64,000 nt of DNA from JAJRPT01 sp965661945 (GTDB lineage Bacteria > Bacteroidota > Ignavibacteria > Kapaibacteriales > UBA2268), in NCBI GenBank assembly GCA_965661945.1, contig CBFIFP010000003.1:124001-188000 (forward strand), written 5' to 3'. The stretch's first letter is position 1; every line of letters begins with the position of its first letter. Positions 17,441 to 25,745 of the stretch are shown here, in pieces. Position numbers and translations under genes: made by a program. A model generated the notes under the pieces. The model searched no databases, was not told the origin of the DNA, and saw nothing but the letters and a program-made list of their open reading frames with translations.

Positions 17441-18337
17441 TTATTTCCCTTTATAAATGGCTAATACCGCACCTAAAATAACCAGTAATGCAGCAAAATA
17501 ACCAAAAGTAGAAGTAGTTTCCTTTCCAAGCCAATCATAATTAAATGTATCTAAAATTGCCATAGTGATAATTGTAATTATTGGATTTAAAGTTATAATA
17601 ATACTAACTTTATTTGCAGGTGCGTATTTCAATGCCTCACCAATAAAGCCGTATGCAAGCAAAGTATTCACCCCAAGAAAAACAAGAACTAACCCCGATT
17701 GTAAATTTATATTATAAAAACTAACATAATCCACAAAAGGAGCAAACATAATAATAGGAACAAAATAAATAATTAAATTTAATTGCTGTGGCGCATAAGT
17801 ACCGCTTAACTTTTTTTGGAACGAAGCATATACTACCCATGAAATAGCGGCAAGAAGAATTAAAATCACTCCTAATGATAAATCTTTGTAAACAACTTCA
17901 GGAACTGATACTTGGTCATAATAAAACAAAGCAAAACCAATAATTACAGCAACAAACCCCATCGACTGCCTGAAACTAATACTTTCTTTATAAAAGAAAA
18001 CACCAACTGCTGCTAACATAACAGGACCAATTTGAATAATTATATTTGTTATTGTTGGATTTGTATATTTCAAACCTTGTAAAAACAAAACATAATTTAA
18101 TCCAAGAGCAATCCCAGCAAATACAATTAACAAAGGTGGTTTCTTGAAAATAGCAACAAATTTCCTTTTTTTAAAGAAAAAGAACGAAAAAAGCAAAATA
18201 AATGCTAAAGTAAACCTAAACCATACCACGGTAACAGCATCAAAATCTATTAAGCTAAACTTAAGAAAAACTGCTAAAAATCCCCATAAAACAGAAGTAA
18301 AACTAGCAAACAATAATCCTAAATTTTCTTTTTTCAA
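17441..18337 (-). CDS. EamA/DMT family transporter
   Basis: 298 residues with about ten membrane helices in two EamA repeats (roughly 8-140 and 150-295). First-repeat motifs include FASFTSVLWGFLAVFLK and FRFTLAFILLF; the second begins VILILLAAISWVVYASFQKKL. Members export or import small metabolites such as amino acids or nucleosides, and the substrate cannot be read here. Its start overlaps the end of the TerB-like gene by four bases (ATGA), and the propeller-like gene follows at one base, giving a three-gene minus-strand operon. Confidence 0.9.
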   Translation of the reverse strand: MKKENLGLLFASFTSVLWGFLAVFLKFSLIDFDAVTVVWFRFTLAFILLFSFFFFKKRKFVAIFKKPPLLIVFAGIALGLNYVLFLQGLKYTNPTITNIIIQIGPVMLAAVGVFFYKESISFRQSMGFVAVIIGFALFYYDQVSVPEVVYKDLSLGVILILLAAISWVVYASFQKKLSGTYAPQQLNLIIYFVPIIMFAPFVDYVSFYNINLQSGLVLVFLGVNTLLAYGFIGEALKYAPANKVSIIITLNPIITIITMAILDTFNYDWLGKETTSTFGYFAALLVILGAVLAIYKGK

Positions 18338-18768
18338 TTGTTTGGCTCTTCATTAGTCTTATTTTTTAAAATTATTTTGTCAATATACGGATCAAAGTAA
18401 TTAGAAGGTAATCCAAAAGCTAATAAATATGTTTTAATCAAAAACTTTTCATTATCATCAACATTTCCATCTATCGGTAAAACTTTAAAGGAATGTTTAA
18501 CTAACTCTTTCAACTCTCTTTCTTCTAAATATTTTCTACAATCTTTTAGTAAATCTGAAATAAACTCTTCTTTTACCTGCGATTGATAAAATTCATCTAT
18601 TGCTTGGTAAATCTGTCCTTGATATTCTGGATAAGCATTTATAACTGATTCAATATATTCCCTTTCATCTGTATTATAAATCCCATCAATCCACGCCATA
18701 TGTAACATCGTTGAAACAAGGGTTTTGATAAACAAATTCTTTTTAAATTCTAATTCAAAATCGCTCAC
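18334..18768 (-). CDS. TerB-like domain protein
   Basis: 144 residues, all helical, with two acidic loops typical of the TerB/DjlA-N fold: HMAWIDGIYNTDEREYIES near residue 24 and LPIDGNVDDNEKFLIKTYLLAFGL near residue 98. The D-G-x(3)-D-E-x-E and D-G-x-V-D-x-x-E patterns may bind a divalent cation. No tellurite genes are nearby. It is the first gene of the operon with the EamA transporter and the propeller-like protein. Confidence 0.7.
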   Translation of the reverse strand: MSDFELEFKKNLFIKTLVSTMLHMAWIDGIYNTDEREYIESVINAYPEYQGQIYQAIDEFYQSQVKEEFISDLLKDCRKYLEERELKELVKHSFKVLPIDGNVDDNEKFLIKTYLLAFGLPSNYFDPYIDKIILKNKTNEEPNN

Positions 18769-18869
18769 GTGTTCTTTAGTCTTTATGTTGCTGGTAAATT
18801 ACAAAAATAAGAATTTTTAAAGGTAAAAAGCAAATTAAATTATTATTAGAAAATAAATATAAAGATATT

Positions 18870-19276
18870 TTATAAAACTTTTTTCTTTAAATCTTTACTT
18901 TCAAACAATCCAAAGTGTTTATTTAATTTATTTATTATAATCTTTTGATCAGTGCCTTTACTTATAAAATCTATGATGTTATTTGAAATTATTTTTTTTA
19001 TTCTTGTTTTATCTGTAACCGAAGAATAAACAATTACTTTTATATCTTGTAAACCGTCCATATTTCTAATAAGTTCAAGCATATCATCGCCCTTCATATA
19101 TGGCATTTCTATATCAATAAATAATAAATCTGGTTTTTCTTTTCTAATAATAGGTAATGCCTCTTTAGGATTTGAAGCAACTGATATATTTTGAGTAAAA
19201 TACTTTTTTAAATAAACTTTAAGACTTTCTGATGCATTTGATTGTCTTCTACTATCAGTACCTTTAAATTAGTCAT
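18870..19276 (-). pseudogene. Frameshifted CheY-like response regulator
   Basis: The ATG at 19274-19276 overlaps the holA stop and encodes MTNLKVLIVED, the start of a receiver domain, then runs out of frame. The rest is in another frame: SLKVYLKKYFTQN, then PDLLFIDIEMPYMKGDDML (phospho-acceptor Asp), VIVYSS and FISKG with the conserved lysine. Doubling the 10-base word at 19246-19255 (minus strand ATAGTAGAAG) restores LIVEDSRRQSNASE and a continuous 138-residue single-domain regulator. The gene therefore looks inactivated by loss of one copy of a 10-bp tandem repeat. The remaining ORF (18870-19106) lacks the N-terminal acidic pocket. Confidence 0.8.
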
Positions 19277-20307
19277 TTAACACCTATAATTTTAACTAAT
19301 AGTTCTGTCATTAAAACAAGAGAGTTTGGCGAGCTAGTTTTCATAATCCTATCAAAATCACACAAAATTATAAAAACCTCTTCTATTTCTATATAATTAT
19401 ATCTTTTTGAGGCATAAGCATAATCATCTAAAAAATAAGGGTTAACTCCAACTAACCTTGCAAGGTCAAACTTATTTGTTGATTTACTAGACACTTCATA
19501 ATACTTCAATAAATTCTTAAAAAATGTAAATAATATTGACAAAATTGCAATTGAGTTATCTGATGACTTCATTATACTTTGGCAAATTTCTAAGGAACTA
19601 TGCATATCTCTTCTAGAAACCGATTTCTGAAGTTCAAAAACATTATAATCTCTACTTTGTCCAATTAAATCAGCAATTTCATCATCAGCAATAGTGGACA
19701 CATTGGTAAAATAAGAATCTATTTTTTCTATTTGATTATATAAATCCCTTAGATTTTGTTGTGTTTGAGTTAAAATTAGGTAAATACCTTTTTCAGATAT
19801 TGACTTTCCACGCCTTGAAAACTCATCTCTAATCCATGCATTATAATTATTTGGGTAAACTTTAGCAACAGAAATACAAAACGCTTTTTCAATCAGAGAT
19901 TTAAATGGTTCGGCAGACACTTTTGCTTTTCCTTTTACCAAATCCTCATTAAAACAAGTAATAATAAAAACTGTATCTTCTGCTGGCTCATTAATATATC
20001 TTAATAGTCTATCTAATATAGGATCTTTCTTCTTAGCTCTTCCTTTAAAATATAATTCAAAATCTTTTACTAAAACTACGTTACCGTCTGAAAGCATAGA
20101 ATATGAATTACAATAATCCAAAAGATTTTGAAGGGGTATTTCATCTGCATGAAACTTATTAAAATTATAATCCTTATCTCTGTTTGGATAAAAATTATTT
20201 AAATATTCAAGCAAATGCTGTTCAATTAAAAATTCCTCAGCACCATATATAAAAATAATATTTGGTGATTTGTCTAATTTCAACAATCTGTTCAAATTTA
20301 GAGACAT
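19273..20307 (-). CDS. holA: DNA polymerase III delta subunit
   Basis: 344 residues. It begins with NIIFIYGAEEFLIEQHLLEYL, the P-loop-like but degenerate start of HolA. It has the AAA-like middle (VVLVKDFELYFKG, VFIITCFNEDL) and the helical collar region (DLIGQSRDYNVFELQKSV, FDLARLVGVNPYF). HolA is the clamp-loader subunit that opens the sliding clamp. It starts two bases after the HD-GYP gene and its stop overlaps the start of the broken response regulator. Confidence 0.9.
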   Translation of the reverse strand: MSLNLNRLLKLDKSPNIIFIYGAEEFLIEQHLLEYLNNFYPNRDKDYNFNKFHADEIPLQNLLDYCNSYSMLSDGNVVLVKDFELYFKGRAKKKDPILDRLLRYINEPAEDTVFIITCFNEDLVKGKAKVSAEPFKSLIEKAFCISVAKVYPNNYNAWIRDEFSRRGKSISEKGIYLILTQTQQNLRDLYNQIEKIDSYFTNVSTIADDEIADLIGQSRDYNVFELQKSVSRRDMHSSLEICQSIMKSSDNSIAILSILFTFFKNLLKYYEVSSKSTNKFDLARLVGVNPYFLDDYAYASKRYNYIEIEEVFIILCDFDRIMKTSSPNSLVLMTELLVKIIGVK

Positions 20308-20309
20308 AT

Positions 20310-21227
20310 TTATGCAAGTATTAAAAGTTTATGAGGTATTTCTTCGTTCTCTGCAAATCTAACTAATGGTTTTAACATGTTTTCAGTTACTCTTTCGCCC
20401 CTTGAAGCAATTAAAAGTCCATAAGAAGTATGATAATCTTGCGCGAAAATCATACCAGGCAACACTTTATTAACAGGTACCCTTAAAATTTGTTTATCGC
20501 TCACATCAGAACGCTCGTGGTCAATCATAACAATAAAAGCATCCACAACTCTAGGGTCAAATTGCGAACCACGTTTCTGCTCTAGATACTTCAATGCACT
20601 TGTATGTCTATCTTTTGAAGCATTTAATAAAGCTTGAGTGTTAGTAAAAGTCGTTACCTTATTCTTTGATGACTCTCTTAAAATTTTATAAACAAGATTA
20701 TGATAAGTATCTACAACTGCAATAATTCTTGCACCAGGATGAATTTCATCACCTTTTAAACCCTTCGGAAATCCACTACCATCTAATCTCTCTTGATGTT
20801 GTAAGACAATATCGCTTATAATATTAAAACTTCTATGGTTTTTTAATATTTCAACACCAATAGAAGGGTAAAGTGAATATTGTTGATACTCTGCTTTACT
20901 CATTTCATGCGGAAATTTATAAAGACTAGAATCTTTAAATGAAATCTTTCCAAGTCCATGAAGTAACCCAGCTATTTTTATCTGATAACGTAAAGGATTA
21001 TTTATACCAAGTAATTTAGCCAAAGCTTCAGACCGTTCAGCAACAAACCTTGAGTGATTGCCGTCATAATTCCTTTCAGTAAATGAAATTACAGATGATA
21101 ATAGCTCAACTGATTGAAAGAATTGGTCAGTCAAGTCATTGCTTAAACTATCTACGATTTTTTCAAGTTCGTAAATTCGTTTATCTTTTTGTTCTAAAAT
21201 TTCCTTAATTTGTGTTTCGTTTTGCAT
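20310..21227 (-). CDS. Degenerate HD-GYP domain protein
   Basis: 305 residues: an N-terminal coiled coil (~5-35), an HD-GYP domain (~35-250) and a C-terminal beta region (ILRVPVNKVLPGMIFAQDY). HD-GYP enzymes hydrolyse cyclic-di-GMP at a di-iron site. Here first His58 (HSRF) is kept. The HD pair at 90-91 reads HG (LLHGLGK). The HPxxG motif reads YPSIG with Tyr120. The HHE...GYP motif reads H144-Q145-E with GFP at 152-154. Several metal ligands are thus missing and catalysis is unlikely; it may be a binding or scaffold protein. It is the first gene of the operon with holA. Confidence 0.85.
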   Translation of the reverse strand: MQNETQIKEILEQKDKRIYELEKIVDSLSNDLTDQFFQSVELLSSVISFTERNYDGNHSRFVAERSEALAKLLGINNPLRYQIKIAGLLHGLGKISFKDSSLYKFPHEMSKAEYQQYSLYPSIGVEILKNHRSFNIISDIVLQHQERLDGSGFPKGLKGDEIHPGARIIAVVDTYHNLVYKILRESSKNKVTTFTNTQALLNASKDRHTSALKYLEQKRGSQFDPRVVDAFIVMIDHERSDVSDKQILRVPVNKVLPGMIFAQDYHTSYGLLIASRGERVTENMLKPLVRFAENEEIPHKLLILA

Positions 21228-21351
21228 ACTTTTTTAAAAAAATATTTTTTCAATTAGCAATTTAACTAATTTTAATGAATTTCAATATTAATAGGGTTAA
21301 AACGTATTAACACTATTAATATTTAATATTATCGACACAAATTTTAAAAAG

Positions 21352-22284
21352 ATGAATTTTAAAGACTATTATAAAATACTTGAAGTTGAAAAAAATGCTT
21401 CCCAAGATGAAATTAAAAAGCAGTTTCGCAAACTTGCTAATAAATATCATCCTGATAAAAATCAAGGTAATACAGAAGCAGAAAATAAATTCAAAGACAT
21501 AACCGAAGCCAATGAAGTTCTTTCCGACCCTGAAAAAAGAAAGAAATATGATACTCTTGGCTCATCTTACAACTCCTATAAAAATAAAGGGGGTACTGGT
21601 TCAGAATACGATTGGTCACAATGGTATGCCCAAAATCAAGCAAAAAGAGCTAATAACGGTGGCAAAACTGTAAATGACTTCTTCAACTCTGGTGGTTCAA
21701 TGTCTGATTTCTTTGAGAAGATTTTCGGACAAAGTTACAGAAACTCTGGTTTTGGCTTTGAAGAAGAAATAAGAGGTGAAGACCACAATATGCAAATTGC
21801 GATAACAATGAAAGAAGCATACGCTGGAACCAAAAGAAAACTTCGTGTTAATGGTGAATCTATTGAAATTAATATTAAACCAGGTATTTCTGATGGGCAA
21901 ATAATAAAAATTTCTGGAAAAGGCCATCGCGGTAGAAACGGAGGCAAAGACGGAGATTTACTTCTAACTTTTAAAATCTCGGAATCTCCCAATCTTGAAA
22001 GAAATGAAAATGACTTATATATCGATTATCCAATAAATTACATTGATTCAACACTTGGAACTGAACTTCTTGTTGATTGTGTTGCCGGTAAATTTAACCT
22101 CAAAGTACCAGAAGCAACCCAGCAAGGTAAAGTGTTTAAACTAAAAGGTCAGGGCTTCCCAATTTATAATGGAAATGGAAAGAAAGGCGATTTATACGTA
22201 AAATTAAATATTGAATTGCCAAAGAAACTATCCGACCAAGAAAGAGAATTATTTAAGAAATTGAAAGAGTTAAGAAAAAAATGA
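21352..22284 (+). CDS. CbpA-like J-domain chaperone
   Basis: 310 residues. The J domain spans 4-68 with His33-Pro-Asp35 (KYHPDKNQ). A glycine-rich linker with EYDWSQW and GGSMSDFFEKIFG follows. C-terminal substrate-binding domains run from about 125 to 300 (AITMKEAYAGTKRKL, GKGHRGRNGGKDGDLLLTF). There is no cysteine-rich zinc domain, so it is closer to CbpA than to DnaJ proper. It stimulates DnaK and delivers unfolded proteins. Its stop overlaps the start of trmD by four bases. Confidence 0.9.
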   Translation: MNFKDYYKILEVEKNASQDEIKKQFRKLANKYHPDKNQGNTEAENKFKDITEANEVLSDPEKRKKYDTLGSSYNSYKNKGGTGSEYDWSQWYAQNQAKRANNGGKTVNDFFNSGGSMSDFFEKIFGQSYRNSGFGFEEEIRGEDHNMQIAITMKEAYAGTKRKLRVNGESIEINIKPGISDGQIIKISGKGHRGRNGGKDGDLLLTFKISESPNLERNENDLYIDYPINYIDSTLGTELLVDCVAGKFNLKVPEATQQGKVFKLKGQGFPIYNGNGKKGDLYVKLNIELPKKLSDQERELFKKLKELRKK

Positions 22285-22955
22285 GAGTAGATTTAATTTC
22301 AGCGGTTCCCGATACTATGCGGTCTTACATTTCTTCGAGTATCTTAAAAATAGCACAAGACAAAGGAAAAGTTGAAATTTTTCTTCACGATTTGCACGAT
22401 TACTCAGAAAACAAACATAAAAAAATTGATGATTACCCATTTGGTGGTGGCTCTGGAATGTTACTAAAATGCGAGCCAATATTTAATATTATCAATAAGT
22501 TAAAATCCGAAAGATATTATGATGAGATAATTTATACAACAGCAGACGGAAAGAAGTATAATCAAGATATCGCAAATAAACTCTCTTTAAATACAAACAT
22601 AATAATACTTGCTGGACATTACAAAGGCATGGACCAGCGAGTAAGAGATGAATTGGTAACTCTTGAAATATCAATGGGTGATTTTGTGTTAACTGGAGGC
22701 GAATTACCTGCCTTAACTATTTTAGATTCAATAGTTAGGTTGATTCCTAATGTTCTCGGCGACTCAGAAGCAGCGATGACAGATTCATTTATGAATGGCT
22801 TGCTTGAAGAAGCCCAATACACTAGACCAGCGGACTACAATGGCTTGAAAGTGCCAGATATATTGCTTTCGGGCAACCACCAAGAAATAGCAAAATGGAA
22901 ACAAGAACAGCAATTAAAGAAAACAAAGAAACTTAGACCAGATTTGTTAGAATAA
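22281..22955 (+). CDS. trmD: tRNA (guanine-N1-)-methyltransferase
   Basis: 224 residues. The SPOUT knot motifs are clear: DDYPFGGGSGML, IILAGHYKGMDQRV and ISMGDFVLTGGELPALTILDSIVRL, with VPDILLSGNHQEIAKWK near the end. TrmD makes m1G37 in tRNAs reading CNN and GGG-type codons and prevents +1 frameshifting. It usually sits with rpsP-rimM-rplS; here it is overlapped by the J-protein gene and followed 15 bases later by hrcA. Confidence 0.97.
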   Translation: MRVDLISAVPDTMRSYISSSILKIAQDKGKVEIFLHDLHDYSENKHKKIDDYPFGGGSGMLLKCEPIFNIINKLKSERYYDEIIYTTADGKKYNQDIANKLSLNTNIIILAGHYKGMDQRVRDELVTLEISMGDFVLTGGELPALTILDSIVRLIPNVLGDSEAAMTDSFMNGLLEEAQYTRPADYNGLKVPDILLSGNHQEIAKWKQEQQLKKTKKLRPDLLE

Positions 22956-22970
22956 TAAAACTAAAACACT

Positions 22971-24005
22971 ATGCAAAAAGAAAATCTAAACGAAAGAGAA
23001 AAGGAAATTTTAAGATCTATAGTTAACCTATATATCTTGAAAGCTGTTCCTGTTGGCTCTCGGAAACTTTCTAAATTTTTAGAAGGGAAGCTATCTCTGT
23101 CGCCTGCGAGTTTGCGAAATATTATGTCTGACCTCGAAGAACTTGACTACATCAACCACCCCCACACTTCAGCTGGAAGAATTCCCACAGATAAGGGATA
23201 TAGATTTTATGTAGATTCACTAAAAATTATTGAAGATCTAACAAGTAGTGAGATTAGTGAAGTACAGAAATTAAGTAAAATGAATGAATTATCAGATCAA
23301 ATATTAAAAGATGCCTCAAAACTTCTTGGCTCACTTTCTAAATATTTAAGTATTGTAAGCATTCCTAAATTAATAGATGTTCTAGTAAGAAAAATTGAAC
23401 TAATTGCATTATCTTCCAATCGCTTACTTGTAATATTAGAGTTAGAATCAAACATTATCAGAACAGTAACCTTAGAAGCAGACTTCGGAATAGATGATAA
23501 AAATATTAATACACTTAAAAATTATCTAAATGATAGAGTTTCTGGAAAATCACTTGGTTACATTAGAGATAATTTTAATAAAATTGTAATTGATTTTGAT
23601 GCTCAAAATTCTCCAATGATAAGACTTTTTTTAGATTTTGCTGATAAAATATTTAAAGATGAAGCTGCACAAGATAAAATACTTACTTCTGGAACACAAA
23701 ACTTAATTTCATATCCAGAGTTTGAAGATTTATCAAAAGTTAGGTCAATCATAGAGTTAGTAGAAAACAAAGATATGGTAATTCACCTGCTCGACGAACA
23801 GTTAAATACTGATGGCACAAAAGTATTAATAGGTAGCGAGTCAGGAAACGAACTATTAGAAGATTATAGCATTGTGTTATCACGCTATAGAATTGGCTCT
23901 GCAATGGGTTCTATCGGTCTAATCGGACCAAAGAGAATGAATTACGCAAAGATGCTCGCCTTAGTAAATCAAGTTAGCAGTATATTATCAATTGATGATA
24001 GATAA
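22971..24005 (+). CDS. hrcA: Heat-inducible transcription repressor HrcA
   Basis: 344 residues. The N-terminal winged helix has LNEREKEILRSIVNLYI, AVPVGSRKLSKFL, LSPASLRNIMSDLEELDYI and HTSAGRIPTDKGYRFYVDS, all diagnostic of HrcA. The C-terminal GAF-like inducer part ends GSAMGSIGLIGPKRMNYAKM. HrcA binds CIRCE elements to repress chaperone genes and needs GroEL for activity. I found no CIRCE palindrome in this window, so its targets (groESL, dnaK) probably lie elsewhere. Confidence 0.95.
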   Translation: MQKENLNEREKEILRSIVNLYILKAVPVGSRKLSKFLEGKLSLSPASLRNIMSDLEELDYINHPHTSAGRIPTDKGYRFYVDSLKIIEDLTSSEISEVQKLSKMNELSDQILKDASKLLGSLSKYLSIVSIPKLIDVLVRKIELIALSSNRLLVILELESNIIRTVTLEADFGIDDKNINTLKNYLNDRVSGKSLGYIRDNFNKIVIDFDAQNSPMIRLFLDFADKIFKDEAAQDKILTSGTQNLISYPEFEDLSKVRSIIELVENKDMVIHLLDEQLNTDGTKVLIGSESGNELLEDYSIVLSRYRIGSAMGSIGLIGPKRMNYAKMLALVNQVSSILSIDDR

Positions 24006-24035
24006 TATGAGGATAGATAATATTATAATACATAA

Positions 24036-24067
24036 AAAAGTCCAATTTATCACTAAATTGGACTTTT
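24036..24067. terminator. Bidirectional intrinsic terminator after hrcA
   Basis: A 14-bp perfect stem (AAAAGTCCAATTTA, 24036-24049, with TAAATTGGACTTTT, 24054-24067) and a 4-base loop. The A and T runs at both ends allow it to end hrcA on the plus strand and the DUF3078-like gene on the minus strand. Confidence 0.85.
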
Positions 24068-24096
24068 CATTAATAAAAATCTAAATTTATCTAAAA

Positions 24097-24966
24097 TTAA
24101 TATTTTATAGTAACTCCAGCACCAAATGTTTGTTTTAACTGCAACCACTCCTTGCTTCCGTCATCATTAATAGTAAAAATATCATGGTCATAAATCATAT
24201 TAACAGTAAGTATAAAAGATAAAATATTATTAACTTTGAATAATATTGAATTATCCCACATAACATCTATGTTCCATAAATCTTGAGATCTTTCTGGTGT
24301 ATAGTTCCAGAATAAATCTAATTTAGTTTGATAAATAATATTTTTAAAGACTTCATATCTTGATTGAACAACAAAATAAGAACCCAACTCAGGTCTTACT
24401 TTTTGTCCGGGTGAAACACCAAATGAACCAATATTTGAAAGAGAATCATCTAAAACAAAAATCACCCTACCCTATAAAGGAGAATAATATACAGAAAGAT
24501 TATCACTTGGTTTATAATCCATACCAAGAGATAAATTCAAATAACCTGGAGCCATAAAATCAGAAATAATTGAATTAGTTTTAAAATCAATACCCTCAAA
24601 AAACTGTGTTTTAAAGTTTAATTGAGCTGCATAAAAAAAGTTTTTAGATGCTTTTCTACCATATTTAGAGTTAAGTTCAATTTTATCATCAGTTTTTCTG
24701 GTAGCATTGCTCTCAGTGTTAATATATCCTAGACCCATAAAAAGCGTATTATCCCAAGAATTTACTCCATCATTATATTTTGCAAATGAATTTAAAATTG
24801 TTCCGAAAGACCATGAACGTTCCCCACCTGCATTCCAATTTTGGAAATAAGATTGATTATATTGAAGTGTAAAATCTCCACCATACTTCCAATAAGTAGT
24901 ATCTGTTTGAGATTGCAATAAATTTGCACTTAATAAAACCAGTAAAATTGCAATAAATTTTTTCAT
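24097..24966 (-). pseudogene. DUF3078-like protein split by an in-frame stop
   Basis: A signal peptide (MKKFIAILLVLLSANLLQSQ) leads into YGGDFTLQYNQSYFQNWNAGGERSWS and strand-rich sequence resembling DUF3078 proteins of Bacteroidota. After NLSVYYSPL the frame hits TAG at 24472-24474 and then continues in the same frame as GRVIFVLDDSLSNIGSFGVSPGQK to a normal end at 24097. Without the stop it is one continuous protein of about 289 residues. TAG serves as an ordinary stop elsewhere here, so recoding is unlikely. This is either a nonsense mutation or a single-base sequence error. Function of the family is unknown. Confidence 0.75.
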
Positions 24967-25055
24967 AATTTATCCACTTTGTTAATTTTATAAATAAAAT
25001 TAGTTAATTTTGTAGTTTATATATCGCAAAATTAAAAAAAATTAATGGTTTTTTT

Positions 25056-25724
25056 ATGAATTTAATTTTTTTAGGACCACCAGGCGCTGGAAAAGGAACT
25101 CAAGCCCAAAGATTAATGAGAGACTACGGAGTTATTCAAATATCTACAGGAGATATGTTACGCTCTCACATCAGACAGCAAACCGATTTAGGTAAAATCG
25201 CTGAAAAATATATACATGACGGTAATTTAGTTCCTGATGATGTTATTGTTGAAATGATTAAAAAAGAACTTCACTACTCTGATGTTGAAAGTGGATATCT
25301 TCTTGATGGCTTTCCAAGAACTTTAGGACAAGCAAAAACTTTAGATAAAATGTTAGCCGAACAAAATGATAATATTGATGCAGTTTTAGTACTTGATGTT
25401 CCAAAAAATGAATTGGTCCAGAGATTATCCGGTAGAAGAGTTTGTAGAAAAACAGGAAAATCTTTTCATTTAATTTATAATCCACCAACTGAAGCTGATA
25501 ACGTCAATCCAGAAGACCTATACCAAAGAGATGACGATAAAGAAGAAACAGTCCTAAAGCGTTTAGACATATATGATAACGAAACTAAACCACTTATTGA
25601 ATACTATAAAAATAAAAAAATTGCTTTCAAAATCGACGGAACTGGTAAGTTAGTTGATGTTTATAACAGAATTCAAAATATACTAAATAACATACACAGG
25701 ACTGAAAATTTAAAAGCAAATTAA
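25056..25724 (+). CDS. adk: Adenylate kinase
   Basis: 222 residues. P-loop GPPGAGKGTQAQRL at 7-20; AMP-binding STGDMLRSHI and GFPRTLGQA; LID region SGRRVCRKTGKSFHLIYNPP then YQRDDDKEETVLKRL. It interconverts ATP + AMP and 2 ADP. The LID has only one cysteine, so it is not a zinc-LID type. TAATTTTG at 25005-25012 resembles a Bacteroidota -7 box, but the nearest TTTG is 23 bases upstream of it. The transposase-like gene follows within about 20 bases. Confidence 0.97.
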   Translation: MNLIFLGPPGAGKGTQAQRLMRDYGVIQISTGDMLRSHIRQQTDLGKIAEKYIHDGNLVPDDVIVEMIKKELHYSDVESGYLLDGFPRTLGQAKTLDKMLAEQNDNIDAVLVLDVPKNELVQRLSGRRVCRKTGKSFHLIYNPPTEADNVNPEDLYQRDDDKEETVLKRLDIYDNETKPLIEYYKNKKIAFKIDGTGKLVDVYNRIQNILNNIHRTENLKAN

Positions 25725-25745
25725 GTTTTGTTCGTCTATAAGATA

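Noticed and set aside
21240..21351. CIRCE operator before the J-protein gene
   Set aside because: The AT-rich sequence lacks the TTAGCACTC-N9-GAGTGCTAA arms; only short accidental AT palindromes are present.
24466..24474. TAG recoded as an amino acid
   Set aside because: Other intact genes, for example the Wzi-like gene ending at 3027, use TAG as a normal stop, and no recoding signal is visible.
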